DNA of 64,000 nt. Source: Pseudomonadota bacterium. GTDB taxonomy: Bacteria > Pseudomonadota > Gammaproteobacteria > Acidiferrobacterales > UBA6901. Location: assembly GCA_021819085.1 (NCBI GenBank), contig JAKASJ010000007.1, positions 50,215-114,214 on the forward strand. Direction: 5' to 3'. The notes under the pieces are model-generated. The model worked only from the letters and a program-made list of their open reading frames with translations, had not been told where the DNA came from and searched no databases. This document shows, in pieces, positions 9,718-18,189 of the stretch; position 1 is the first letter of the stretch, and each line of letters opens with the position of its first letter. Made by a program: the position numbers and the translations under genes.

Positions 9718-10009
9718 ATGGATCGTCCCTACGCAGGCCTGTTAGATGCTGAGTACAGCGGCATGGCACACCTCGGGCGGATCGTGAGAGATGCCTGGCG
9801 TGATCCCCTAGACGGAGACCTGCAAGGGCTGGATACCGGCCCAGATGCAGATCCTCTACGACAAGGTCTCGGCGGAATGGGAAAAGTCCGTCCACTTGCC
9901 GAGCCGCCTGCTGCCCGCGTTGGCCGAGCGCCATATGCGCATCCACAACGAAGCGATTGTGCGCGCCCGGGTCCTTGGCTGGGATGCCGAGCTGGGCGAT
10001 GACCACTGA
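9718..10009 (+). pseudogene. Frameshifted small gene, unrecognised
   Basis: From ATG 9718 one frame reads about 30 residues including GMAHLGRIVRDAW. From about 9815 another frame continues with ETCKGWIPAQMQILYDKVSA and ends EAIVRARVLGWDAELGDDH at the TGA at 10007. Joined, they would make a soluble protein of about 97 residues, so I read this as one gene broken near 9805-9815. I do not recognise the family. It lies 30 bases before the aldolase gene and may have been the first gene of that operon. If it is intact, only the 54-residue frame from ATG 9845 would be made. Confidence 0.45.
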
Positions 10010-10039
10010 CCCCGTTTTTCCATTGACCGGTACCTCACG

Positions 10040-11272
10040 ATGCCGCTGGTTGATATGAAGGACATGCTGGACCACGCGTACCGCAACGGCTATGCCGTGG
10101 GGGCGTTCGACCTGGTGAGTCTCGACTTCCTCGAAGCCATTCTCATGGCCGCGGAGCGCGCGTGTTCTCCGGTCATCCTCAGTCTTGCCGAATCGCACTT
10201 CGAATATTACGACTTCGAGCTGGCCTTGGCCGCCACCGACGCCGGCGCGCGCCGCGCCGGCGTGCCCGTCGCGATCCATCTCGATCACGGCGCGAGCTAT
10301 GAGTCGGCGGTGCTTGGCATCAATCTCGGCTGCAACGGCGTCATGGTGGACGCCTCGCACGAGGCCTTTGCCACGAACGCGGCGCTCACCCGTCGCGTGA
10401 GCGACATGGCGCATGCGTGCGGCGTGTGCGTCGAGGGTGAGCTCGGCTACGTGGCGGGCGTCGAGGGTGAGGACGCGGCCAAGCATCCGGGCGAGGTGGT
10501 GTACACATTGGTCGATGAGGCGTGCGCCTATGTCGAACGCACGCGGGTCGATTGCCTCGCCGTGTCGATCGGCACCGTGCACGGGCGATTGCGCGGGCCG
10601 CCGAAGCTCGACTTCGAGCGGCTGATGCGGATCAACGACGCCGTCAAGCTGCCACTCGTGATCCATGGCGACACCGGCCTGTCCGACGAACAATTCCATC
10701 GCCTGATTGCCCACGGCGTTACCAAGATCAATTACTACACGGCGCTATCCGACGCGGCCGCAGAGACGATACGCGCCAATGCACGCGCCGATGGCCTGTC
10801 CGGTTATACCGGGCTGGCGAAGGGCGTGCGCGAGGCGATCGCGGCCGAGGTCGAACGGTGCCAGCACGTATTCGGCGCCGCCGGCCGCGCCGCCGGGGTG
10901 TTGGCCGAATGCCGCTCGTGGCAATCGGTCGAACACGTCATCCTCTACAATGTCGAGGGTGTAGGTGACGCAGAGGTCGAGGCGATCATGGCGCGGGGTC
11001 GTGAGGTGTTGTCGCAAATCCCGGGCGTGCGCCGCGTGATCACGGGGCGGGCTGTGCTGGAGGACAAGCCGCGCTATTGTTTCTCGTGGCTGATCGAGTT
11101 TGCGCACCGCGCGGTTATCGACTCCTACCGCGATCATCCGCTACACCTGGACTTCGCCAATCGCGTGTTCCGGCCGATTGCGGGAGATCGCGTCAGCATC
11201 GACTACGTGTCGGTGGATCGCGTTGCCCCGCCTGTTGCGTCCCGGGTTTCGCCGCACGACGCACGCGGGTAA
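10040..11272 (+). CDS. Class II fructose-bisphosphate-type aldolase fused to a Dabb domain
   Basis: The protein has 410 residues. Residues 1-280 are a class II (zinc) aldolase barrel with VAIHLDHG (zinc histidines), VEGELGYVAG, GTVHG and an active-site HGDTGL, all expected for cleavage of fructose- or tagatose-type bisphosphates. Residues about 300-395 form a Dabb (dimeric alpha-beta barrel) domain: SVEHVILYNV, IPGVRRVITGRA, CFSWLIEFAH and DSYRDHPLHLDFA. Autotrophs use a class II aldolase to make fructose and sedoheptulose bisphosphates in the Calvin cycle, which fits the cbb genes around it. The Dabb fusion is unusual, and a paralogue without catalytic residues lies at 32213. The exact bisphosphate specificity is inferred. 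Confidence 0.85.
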   Translation: MPLVDMKDMLDHAYRNGYAVGAFDLVSLDFLEAILMAAERACSPVILSLAESHFEYYDFELALAATDAGARRAGVPVAIHLDHGASYESAVLGINLGCNGVMVDASHEAFATNAALTRRVSDMAHACGVCVEGELGYVAGVEGEDAAKHPGEVVYTLVDEACAYVERTRVDCLAVSIGTVHGRLRGPPKLDFERLMRINDAVKLPLVIHGDTGLSDEQFHRLIAHGVTKINYYTALSDAAAETIRANARADGLSGYTGLAKGVREAIAAEVERCQHVFGAAGRAAGVLAECRSWQSVEHVILYNVEGVGDAEVEAIMARGREVLSQIPGVRRVITGRAVLEDKPRYCFSWLIEFAHRAVIDSYRDHPLHLDFANRVFRPIAGDRVSIDYVSVDRVAPPVASRVSPHDARG

Positions 11273-11359
11273 AAGCCCCCTCGACGTTTGCGACGCGGTT
11301 TCGGGGCGTTTTCCTGCCAGCCGACCCCGTTCGTGTCCGATTTCTGCGAGTCCGGCGCA

Positions 11360-12496
11360 TCAGCGGCCGGAGCCGTCCGACTTCTTCTCTGGACGCGTGA
11401 TGCGTGTAGCGCCGCGCGCCTCGGCGAGCTTGCGGTCCAGTTCCTCGGCGATATGGGGGCCTTCCTGGCGGACGAAATCAAGGAAGGACTGCGCGACGAC
11501 CGACAGTTTGCGGCCCTTCGAATGCGCGAGGTACCAGTGGCGCTGTATTGGAAAGCCGAGTACGTCGAGCACGGTAATCGGTCCGTTCGTTCCTTCCAGG
11601 GCAAGCGAATGCAGCGACAGCACGCTGATGCCGAGGCCGGCGACCACCGCCTGTTTGATCGATTCATTGCTGGACAACTCCATGCGCACCACTGGGGCCG
11701 GCAAACCGTGTTCCTCGAGGAGGCGAAACAAGGCGTCGCGCGTGCCGGAGCCGGGTTCGCGCAGAACGAACGGCTCTTCCAAAAGGCGCTTGAGCGGAAT
11801 GTTCAGCACACCGGAGAGCGGATGGTCGTGGCTCACCATGATCACCAGCGGGTTCGGCACCAGCGGGTGCGCCTCCACATCGAGCTCGGCGGGCGGTTGG
11901 CCGAGGATGTAGAGGTCGTCTTCGTGATTCTCGATGCGCTCGATCAGGCGCTCCCGATTTGTGACCTTGAGCGAGAAATCGATGCCGGGATGCAGGCGGC
12001 CGAACTGCCCGAGCAGGTGCGGCGCGAGATACTTGGCGGAGGTGATGACGGCGAGCCGCAGGCGGCCGCGCTTCACCCCTTTGAGATCGGCGACCTTCAT
12101 TTCAAGATCGGCCATGGCGCGAAACACCTCCTGGCAGGCGGCGTAGACCTCGCGGCCTGTGTCGGTGAGGCGAATGCGAATGCCGGTTTGCTCGATGAGT
12201 GGCATGCCGACGGTATCGGCCAGCTTCTTGAGCTGCATCGAGACAGTCGGTTGCGCGAGATACAGTTCCTCGGCCGCGCGCGTGAAACTGCCGAGCCGTG
12301 CCACGGCCTCGAAGACCTGCAACTGGCGCAACGTGGTATGGCGAGCGAGGGCGCCAGCGAGACTGATGCGCGCACCGTCGTGATTCTGTTTCGTCACGGG
12401 GCCGTTGATATCGTGTTGGTCGCAATGATGGGCCAGTACACCCATTATAGGTACGCCCAGGGTATTTAGGAAATCAGATGAAGAAATTGAAGTCAT
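11360..12496 (-). CDS. cbbR: CbbR-type LysR regulator (first copy)
   Basis: The frame has 378 residues. The conserved part begins about 50 residues in (HTTLRQLQVFEAVARLGSFT), so the real start may be GTG 12397 or ATG 12445; neither has a strong ribosome site. The winged-helix domain reads AQPTVSMQLKKL. The effector domain has the CbbR-like LRLAVITSAKYLAPHLLGQF and the NESIKQAVVAGLGISVLS motif. CbbR proteins activate Calvin-cycle genes in response to metabolites. The gene converges on the aldolase-Dabb gene, not divergent from RuBisCO, so its target may be either operon. A second cbbR lies at 28967. Confidence 0.88.
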   Translation of the reverse strand: MTSISSSDFLNTLGVPIMGVLAHHCDQHDINGPVTKQNHDGARISLAGALARHTTLRQLQVFEAVARLGSFTRAAEELYLAQPTVSMQLKKLADTVGMPLIEQTGIRIRLTDTGREVYAACQEVFRAMADLEMKVADLKGVKRGRLRLAVITSAKYLAPHLLGQFGRLHPGIDFSLKVTNRERLIERIENHEDDLYILGQPPAELDVEAHPLVPNPLVIMVSHDHPLSGVLNIPLKRLLEEPFVLREPGSGTRDALFRLLEEHGLPAPVVRMELSSNESIKQAVVAGLGISVLSLHSLALEGTNGPITVLDVLGFPIQRHWYLAHSKGRKLSVVAQSFLDFVRQEGPHIAEELDRKLAEARGATRITRPEKKSDGSGR

Positions 12497-12600
12497 AGAT
12501 ATTTATCTATAGCTCCATGCTCCCAGGCCATTACTTCCCTCATTCTCGCCCGCTCACCGCGTTACCGATACGCAAAGACCCGTACGGCAAAGGGTGTTAG

Positions 12601-12850
12601 GCAATCACGACCTGTCTCCCGATGTCCCAGATGAAGCCGCAGAGCTCGCGCGCGATGGCCGCGCACGCCTTGTTGTGATGGAGACCCAGGCGCACGCAGC
12701 CGGCGGAAGCGGCGACAGAGCCGCACCTGGGCCTTCCGGCCGTCTCAATGCGCTGCCGGATTGACCCTGAAGGCGCGGCTGCAGGGACTTCCCGACGCGC
12801 GGAGTAAAGCGGTAGTTCCAGGCGGCCTCGACCAGGATGCGGCGCACATG
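12601..12850 (-). mobile_element. IS110-family transposase C-terminal remnant
   Basis: On the minus strand one frame reads RRILVEAAWNYRFTP and then, after a frameshift, a second frame gives WKAQVRLCRRFRRL and CAAIARELCGFIWDIG. These match the end of IS110/IS116 transposases. The catalytic N-terminal part is absent, so the element is dead. Confidence 0.6.
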
Positions 12851-12948
12851 GCCACCACTACCTGTACCAGCCCCTCAGCGGCGCCGTCTTAATACCGGGC
12901 TGTGGCGGACGATATCGTCCAAGGCAGCCACGTTTAATCCCTGCTCCC

Positions 12949-13738
12949 TCATCCACACAGTAGGCAATATGAAGCGCACGCCTTGTCGCGTGGACGACGC
13001 ACACGCGCTGGCATGATGCAGGTGCCGTAGCGCCGCGCGAGTTCCTCATAGCCTTCGGTCGCTTTGGCATCGTAGCGGTCGGGGCGCTTGACACCGGTGC
13101 GTAAATTGTCCGGAGTGGTGATGGCAGCGACCCCGTTGAAGAACTGATACATCCTGACGTGGCGGTCAAGCCACTCCGGCAACGTCTGTCCCAGGGTGGC
13201 ATAGGCGAAGGTGTAGGAGCTCGCCCCGAGCGCTCCGACAAAAATCTGTGTGGCGATCTTCTCTCCCGTCACGGGGTCGATGAGCGCGATGCCGTCGCAG
13301 AAATCGACGAAGACTTTTTTGCCTGGGCGATGGTGCTGACGCATCACGACACAGAGCATTTTTTTGAACCTGCGGTAAAGCTCGGTGAACTGTGCATACT
13401 GATAACCGTCGGGATGCCCGGCTTTGTACTCCGTCCACAGCAGCATCAGTGTCACTTTGTGGTCGCGCCGCGCGAGCTTTTCGCGCATGCGCTGGAAGTC
13501 CGGCAGGGGCGCCTTCGCGGTAGCGGGATCGCACCGGTGGGATAAAGCCGCGCTTCGATCACCGCCTCATCGATGGCTTCCACTGCCTCCCAGGCCGTCA
13601 ACCCCGCGCGCGTCGCGCGCTCAAGGCACTCGGCCACCGCCGTCTTCCCCATGCCCACGGCGCGGGCAATGGCACGGCAGCTGAGCTGTGGACGCCGCCG
13701 AAATGGTAAAGACGCAGAATCGATTTTGTGTGTCGCAT
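12949..13738 (-). pseudogene. IS21-family istA remnant
   Basis: The gene starts at ATG 13738 (MRHTKSILRLYHF) and is shifted into a second frame for the helix-turn-helix part (LSCRAIARAVGMGKTAV). It then shifts again into a third frame with the integrase core (VFVDFCDGIALIDPVTGE, GASSYTFAYATLGQTL, TPDNLRTGV) and ends shortly after MPARVRRPRDKA. IstA is normally about 500 residues; about half is left and istB is absent. It lies between cbbR and the DAB operon. Confidence 0.75.
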
Positions 13739-14000
13739 TGCAATCCTCGGTTGTGCCACTTCTGCCTCCTCTTCGGCATTGGCCAAAAGGAGGCAGGGTG
13801 GCGGTTCGTTGGGCTTGCGTCGAGTCGATCATCAACGGGATCGGGAAACGAAGTTCCTACCGTGCTGCTGGGCATGGCCGACAGTGTTCTGTCCGGAAGG
13901 CTCAAGTGTCCGCCATTCAATCAGCACGCTGTCCGTCATGACCCGAGAATGCTGTCCGCCATCAAATCAGAATCGTGTCCGGCTTGGGCCAGCGCATGCA

Positions 14001-14336
14001 TCAGCCCTCGCGGCTGCGGAATTTGACCGGACGGCTCACCCGGATGTCCGAGATGAACACCACGCCGGTGTGTTTGTTGAAGAACGGTGCAAAGCCCTCG
14101 AGGATCGGTTCCACCAGTTCTTCGGGTACGGCCACGATGATCATGATCAGCACCGCGTCCTCGTTGAACATCAGATGGCCTTCGTGGAAGCCGTGCCGTC
14201 CCTTTCCGGACAGGCTGTTCACGATGGTGTAGCCGCTCACGCCGGCGCGGTCGAGCAGATCCGTGGCGAACTCCTGATGAGTACCTTCCAGAATTATCTC
14301 GAGCTTCTTGAGAGGGCTGAGTTTGAAATCGTTCAT
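14001..14336 (-). CDS. PII-like protein of the carboxysome-associated (CPII) type
   Basis: The protein has 111 residues from ATG 14336, behind an AGGAG site; its ATG overlaps the dabA stop as ATGA, so it is the last gene of the DAB operon. The ferredoxin-like PII fold is visible (KLEIILEG, FATDLLDRAGVSGYTIV, VLIMIIVAVPEELVEPIL), but the classical T-loop uridylylation sequence is missing and there is a short glycine- and histidine-rich loop. PII-like proteins next to carboxysome or bicarbonate transport genes bind adenine nucleotides and bicarbonate and are thought to tune inorganic carbon uptake. Control of the DabA/DabB pump is the likely job. Confidence 0.85.
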   Translation of the reverse strand: MNDFKLSPLKKLEIILEGTHQEFATDLLDRAGVSGYTIVNSLSGKGRHGFHEGHLMFNEDAVLIMIIVAVPEELVEPILEGFAPFFNKHTGVVFISDIRVSRPVKFRSREG

Positions 14337-17300
14337 GTCGTGAGCTCCTGGGTTGGGCGGTGGCTGCCGGCGGCCGCGAGGGTGCGCGAGCCCCACGCGC
14401 CGTCTTCAAAGACGTGCAGGACTTGCGTCACCGGATCCGCGATGGCCATGCGCACCCAGCCATTACGGACCAGATTGCGAACGTTGGCGACGTTGTCGAG
14501 GGCGCGCCTGGCGTGATCGAACGGCGCCTCGATCACCGTGAGCAGGCGCAGCGGCTCGTGGAAGGGCACGCCGTCCTTGAGCACTGTCTGGGCGGGCAGG
14601 CCGGTGCGCAGGTCGGAAAGGTTTCCGGTCATGACGCCGAAGCGGCCGGCGACATTGTGGTAGACTTTGCTGCCGCTGCCGTAATGCGCGTTATCCACGG
14701 CCGAGAAGTAATGCTCCATGTTGATCCACTGCCCGACCACCAGCGGGCCACTCAGGATGTTTTCCAGCAGACGCCCCTTGGGATCGCAGAGGTAATCGTA
14801 GGAATGCAGGAATACCCGGCCCTCAAGATTCAGCGCGTGAGTGATGTGGCGGCGGCCTATGACGAAGGCGGCGTTGCGCGACAGACCCCATTCGGGCCGC
14901 ACCTGCGACCAATCCAGCGCGTTGCGCCGTGCGGCGCGGTAGGCGCTCAACGGGCCGGCGCTGCCGTCGCTGCAATCCAGCGCCGGCATGCGCTCGGCTG
15001 CGCACAGGTGCGCGGCGGCCTGCAGGCCGTTGCTCAGTCGCTCAATGTAGACCAGATGGCTTGCCGGCAGCAGATCAAGATCGTAGAGCCGCAGCTCATC
15101 GGTGGTGGTGTTGTGCAACGCAGGGACGAACCAGGCGTCGTCGGGGATGTCGATGCCCTGCGCACGCAGGCGTTCGCGCACAACGGGTTTGTTTGCGATC
15201 TGCGAGAACACGCGGGCGCTGATGACGCCGTGGTTGCCGCCGCAAGCGCCGCAGTCGAGGGCGGATTCGTAGGGATTGTTCTCGGTGATGCTGCCGTGGC
15301 CGGCCAGCAGCACGAAGCGCGAGAAACCCGAGGTCAGGCCGATCGAGCGCAGCGCCTGGGCGACGAAATTCACCTGCTCGTCGAGCGTGAAGCCGATGCG
15401 GCCCAGGCGTTCGAGCTGGATCTGCGCGTAGTGCCGGTTGATGCGGTACGCCGAGCGCAGACTCTCGATGAAGCCGGCTTCCGCCCCGGTGCTCAGTCCG
15501 AAGCGCTGCGCGAAGCCGGCCGCCGTCGCCTGGTAGCCGAGCGCCGTCTCGCGCAGTTCGCGTATCATCTCGTCGGTGATTGCCTCGCGCGCGATGCCGA
15601 GCTCGCGGCCCAGCGCCCTGACGATCAGGGATCGTTGCAGGGCGCGGATGACGGAGTCGGCCTGCTCGCGCGTAAGCTTGTCCAGCAGCAGGCGGCTGTC
15701 CGGTTTTTCCGGATACAGCCGGCTGCGCCAGCGGTTGTAGGTGAGCGGCACGAGCGTCTTGCCGAACATGTCGAACCCGAACAACAGGCCGATGGCCTCC
15801 ACCGTAATGTAGGGCGATAGCACCGAAGCCTTTAGGTCGTGGAATACCTGTTCCAGCACGGACACGAACGCGTGGTCCTCGGCGTTGCGCGCGATGGCGA
15901 GTTCGAGCACCAGATTTTTGGGCGTGACCACCACCGGGCAGAGATGGGTCTCGCTGCCCTTGTCCAGACCGATGAAGCTGACCGGTATGCCGAAGAAACC
16001 GGCGATGCCGAAGGTCTGATAGTCGCCGATCTGTTCCAGATGCCGGCGGATGCGCTCCGAACGCACGTCGATGCAGAACAGGATCTGCACGAACGGGCGT
16101 TTCGAGCGCGGCGGCGGCACGCTCAAATCCAGTCCGCCCGCCAGCCGGTTCAGGTAATGGGCCTCCTGCGCGTTCAGCCACAGCTGACCCTCGGTACGTT
16201 CGAAACGGGTGAGGGTGGCGAGCAGGCGATCGAGTTCATCCGGCGTCAGGCGCGAAAGCGCGGCGTCGAGTCCGGCGCGCGCGGCGAGATCGCGCAGCGC
16301 CTCGGCCTGGCGCTGTGCCTCGTCCGCGCGTTTGTGTGCGAGGTAATCGGGCAGCAGTCGTTCGATGCGCGCCTGCCGTCCGCTCGCCACCGCGTCTTCG
16401 GTCGCGTGCGCCAGCGCCGGCAGGACGTGTCCACCGTGGAATTCACGGCGCAGATAGGCCTCAGCCGGATGCTCGTCGATGAAGCGCACGAGCGCCTGGG
16501 CGTCGCCAGGCACCTTCAGGCGCGTGGCGTGTTCGCGCAGCAGCGCGAGCCCGAGCACCAGGCGGATGGCGAGGTAGTCCACCAGATCGGCCGGATAGCG
16601 CTGGTTCCAGTGGTAATGCTTGGCTGCCGAACGCCAGCGGATGTAGCCCGCCCAGCCGTGCAGGCGGGTCAGCGAACGGGTGAAATATTCCACCCAGGCG
16701 TCCTCGGGCACGCGCAGCTCGTTCATCGCGTAATTGATGACGCCTTCCGGCGTGTCGTCCTGCGCCAGGATACGCTGGATGTGCAGCCCGCGGATGAACA
16801 GCCGTAGGTTGCGCCGCGCCAGCGCGCTCCAGGCCGCGAACAGACCGTGTTCGCGGCCCGGCATCTGCCACACTGACTGGCCTTCGTCGAAGAAATCGAG
16901 GCAGCTCTTGATCACCAGTTCGTCCAGCGTCGTGCCGATGCTCGTGCCGAACAGTTCGTCGACGCCGATGTAGACCGGGCATTCGGGCGGCAGCGCGGAT
17001 TTGACCAGCGCGGCGAGTGCGGCGGTGTCGACGGCATGGGCCGGCAGCGGCGCGCCAGTCATGGCGGCGTGAATGTCCCTTGCGTCGGCGAGCGTGGCGT
17101 GCGTCGTGACGGGGGTCGTGGTAGCGGTGAGCAGCGTCATCAGCAGCCGGTGCCGGTCGATGCCTGCGAATGCGGATTCGCCAGCCAGGAAGCGATCAAC
17201 CTGTCCCGCGAGCGCGCCCGCATCGACCGCGCCCTGGGCGAGATACCGCTGATACAGCGCGCGCGGCAGATAGCCGCGTGCATGAAACAGGCGCTCGCCT

Positions 17301-17452
17301 TCCTGCACGGCCTCCGGGAAGGGCAGGTGTTCTAGGCCGTAGAGCGGGTTATGGTGGATGAAGGCGCGCATTGGCCAGAAGAACGGGATCGGCTCCCCGG
17401 CGACGTGTACCATGGCGCGGATGCGCAGGCGGTGCCCGAGCGCGGGACTCAC
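14333..17452 (-). CDS. dabA: DabA, carbonic anhydrase-like subunit of the DAB inorganic carbon pump
   Basis: The protein has 1039 residues with a GTG start at 17452, chosen because GTG overlaps the upstream stop (GTGA) behind GGAGG. ATG 17413 is an alternative, and the frame upstream of 17452 is only a shadow of the neighbouring gene. The DUF2309/UPF0753 family features are clear: EPIPFFWPMRAFIHHNPLYG at the start, LFCIDVRSE with the zinc Cys and the Asp of the active site, and later LLAGHGSITENN and ALDCGACGG with the zinc His and Cys. With DabB it forms an energy-coupled, one-way CO2-hydrating complex at the inner membrane that accumulates bicarbonate. It is near the upper end of the family length range. 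Confidence 0.93.
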   Translation of the reverse strand: MSPALGHRLRIRAMVHVAGEPIPFFWPMRAFIHHNPLYGLEHLPFPEAVQEGERLFHARGYLPRALYQRYLAQGAVDAGALAGQVDRFLAGESAFAGIDRHRLLMTLLTATTTPVTTHATLADARDIHAAMTGAPLPAHAVDTAALAALVKSALPPECPVYIGVDELFGTSIGTTLDELVIKSCLDFFDEGQSVWQMPGREHGLFAAWSALARRNLRLFIRGLHIQRILAQDDTPEGVINYAMNELRVPEDAWVEYFTRSLTRLHGWAGYIRWRSAAKHYHWNQRYPADLVDYLAIRLVLGLALLREHATRLKVPGDAQALVRFIDEHPAEAYLRREFHGGHVLPALAHATEDAVASGRQARIERLLPDYLAHKRADEAQRQAEALRDLAARAGLDAALSRLTPDELDRLLATLTRFERTEGQLWLNAQEAHYLNRLAGGLDLSVPPPRSKRPFVQILFCIDVRSERIRRHLEQIGDYQTFGIAGFFGIPVSFIGLDKGSETHLCPVVVTPKNLVLELAIARNAEDHAFVSVLEQVFHDLKASVLSPYITVEAIGLLFGFDMFGKTLVPLTYNRWRSRLYPEKPDSRLLLDKLTREQADSVIRALQRSLIVRALGRELGIAREAITDEMIRELRETALGYQATAAGFAQRFGLSTGAEAGFIESLRSAYRINRHYAQIQLERLGRIGFTLDEQVNFVAQALRSIGLTSGFSRFVLLAGHGSITENNPYESALDCGACGGNHGVISARVFSQIANKPVVRERLRAQGIDIPDDAWFVPALHNTTTDELRLYDLDLLPASHLVYIERLSNGLQAAAHLCAAERMPALDCSDGSAGPLSAYRAARRNALDWSQVRPEWGLSRNAAFVIGRRHITHALNLEGRVFLHSYDYLCDPKGRLLENILSGPLVVGQWINMEHYFSAVDNAHYGSGSKVYHNVAGRFGVMTGNLSDLRTGLPAQTVLKDGVPFHEPLRLLTVIEAPFDHARRALDNVANVRNLVRNGWVRMAIADPVTQVLHVFEDGAWGSRTLAAAGSHRPTQELTT

Positions 17453-18189
17453 AGACCGCCTCCGGTGAACAGCAGACCGGCTGCCGCGAAAACTGCGAGC
17501 GCGGCGGTGTACATGAGCATGCTGCTCTGCGCGAGGTCGGGGGTGGCGATCTCGCGGCCGTTGCCGGCGACGAAGCCCTGCAATATGCGCGTCGCGGCCC
17601 ACCCCCAGATCAGCCAGACGCCGAGCACGCCGAGCGCGGCGGCGCCGGCGAGTCCGCGCAACAGATGCAGCAGGGCGAAAAAGCCGGGAAAAGGCGGTGT
17701 GGCCACGGCGCTCAACACCACGGCCGTCAGCGCCACCGCCATGCGTGGCTGTCGCTCCACGACGCCCGTGAACAGGCCGGCGTAAGCGGCACCGAGACGC
17801 CGCGCGAGCGGACCGGTCAGCAGCGCCTGCAGCGCTGCCGGCAGGCTGAACCAGAACACGAACAGGTGCAGTTCGGTGATGTCTGCGCCGCGAGCGACGA
17901 GCACCCAGGTCAGCGCGAGCGCTGAACTGGCGAGGAAGCCCGCCCACAACCCGAGATCACGCACCGTGAGCAGGCGCAACGCGTAGAAAGCAGCGCTCAG
18001 CAGCGCCCAGGTCACTACGAAGGCGGGAATCTGCGGCTGCAACGCGTGTAGCAGCGCCACGCCGAGCTGCGGCCAGGCGAGCAGCAGCGCCGCGCGCGCA
18101 GCCGGCGCGCGCAGCCGCGCGAGCATCAGGTTCTGCGCCGCACTTAGCGGGAACAGCGGCAGGAACAGTGCGACGAGCGTCAGCTTCAC
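17449..18189 (-). CDS. Membrane subunit between dabB and dabA, antiporter-like
   Basis: The protein has 246 residues, starting at GTG 18189, which overlaps the dabB stop (GTGA); its own stop overlaps the dabA start. This tight coupling implies one complex. About seven hydrophobic helices are visible. The segment LSAVATPPFPGFFALLHLL resembles the discontinuous helix of NuoM/NuoN-like proton antiporter subunits, so it may be a reduced relative of the Complex I membrane arm. I do not recognise a named family, and characterised DAB systems are described as two-subunit (DabA plus DabB). It may extend the proton path or anchor DabA. Confidence 0.75.
   Translation of the reverse strand: MKLTLVALFLPLFPLSAAQNLMLARLRAPAARAALLLAWPQLGVALLHALQPQIPAFVVTWALLSAAFYALRLLTVRDLGLWAGFLASSALALTWVLVARGADITELHLFVFWFSLPAALQALLTGPLARRLGAAYAGLFTGVVERQPRMAVALTAVVLSAVATPPFPGFFALLHLLRGLAGAAALGVLGVWLIWGWAATRILQGFVAGNGREIATPDLAQSSMLMYTAALAVFAAAGLLFTGGGL

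Noticed and set aside
14360..16807. Long plus-strand frames of 486 and 322 codons opposite dabA
   Set aside because: They are antisense shadows of a strongly conserved gene; their products are rich in Gln, Arg and Ala without any family match.
17453..17947. N-terminal extension of dabA by 165 codons
   Set aside because: It lies wholly inside the upstream membrane gene in another frame, is arginine-rich shadow sequence, and the GTG at 17452 has GGAGG and a coupled stop.
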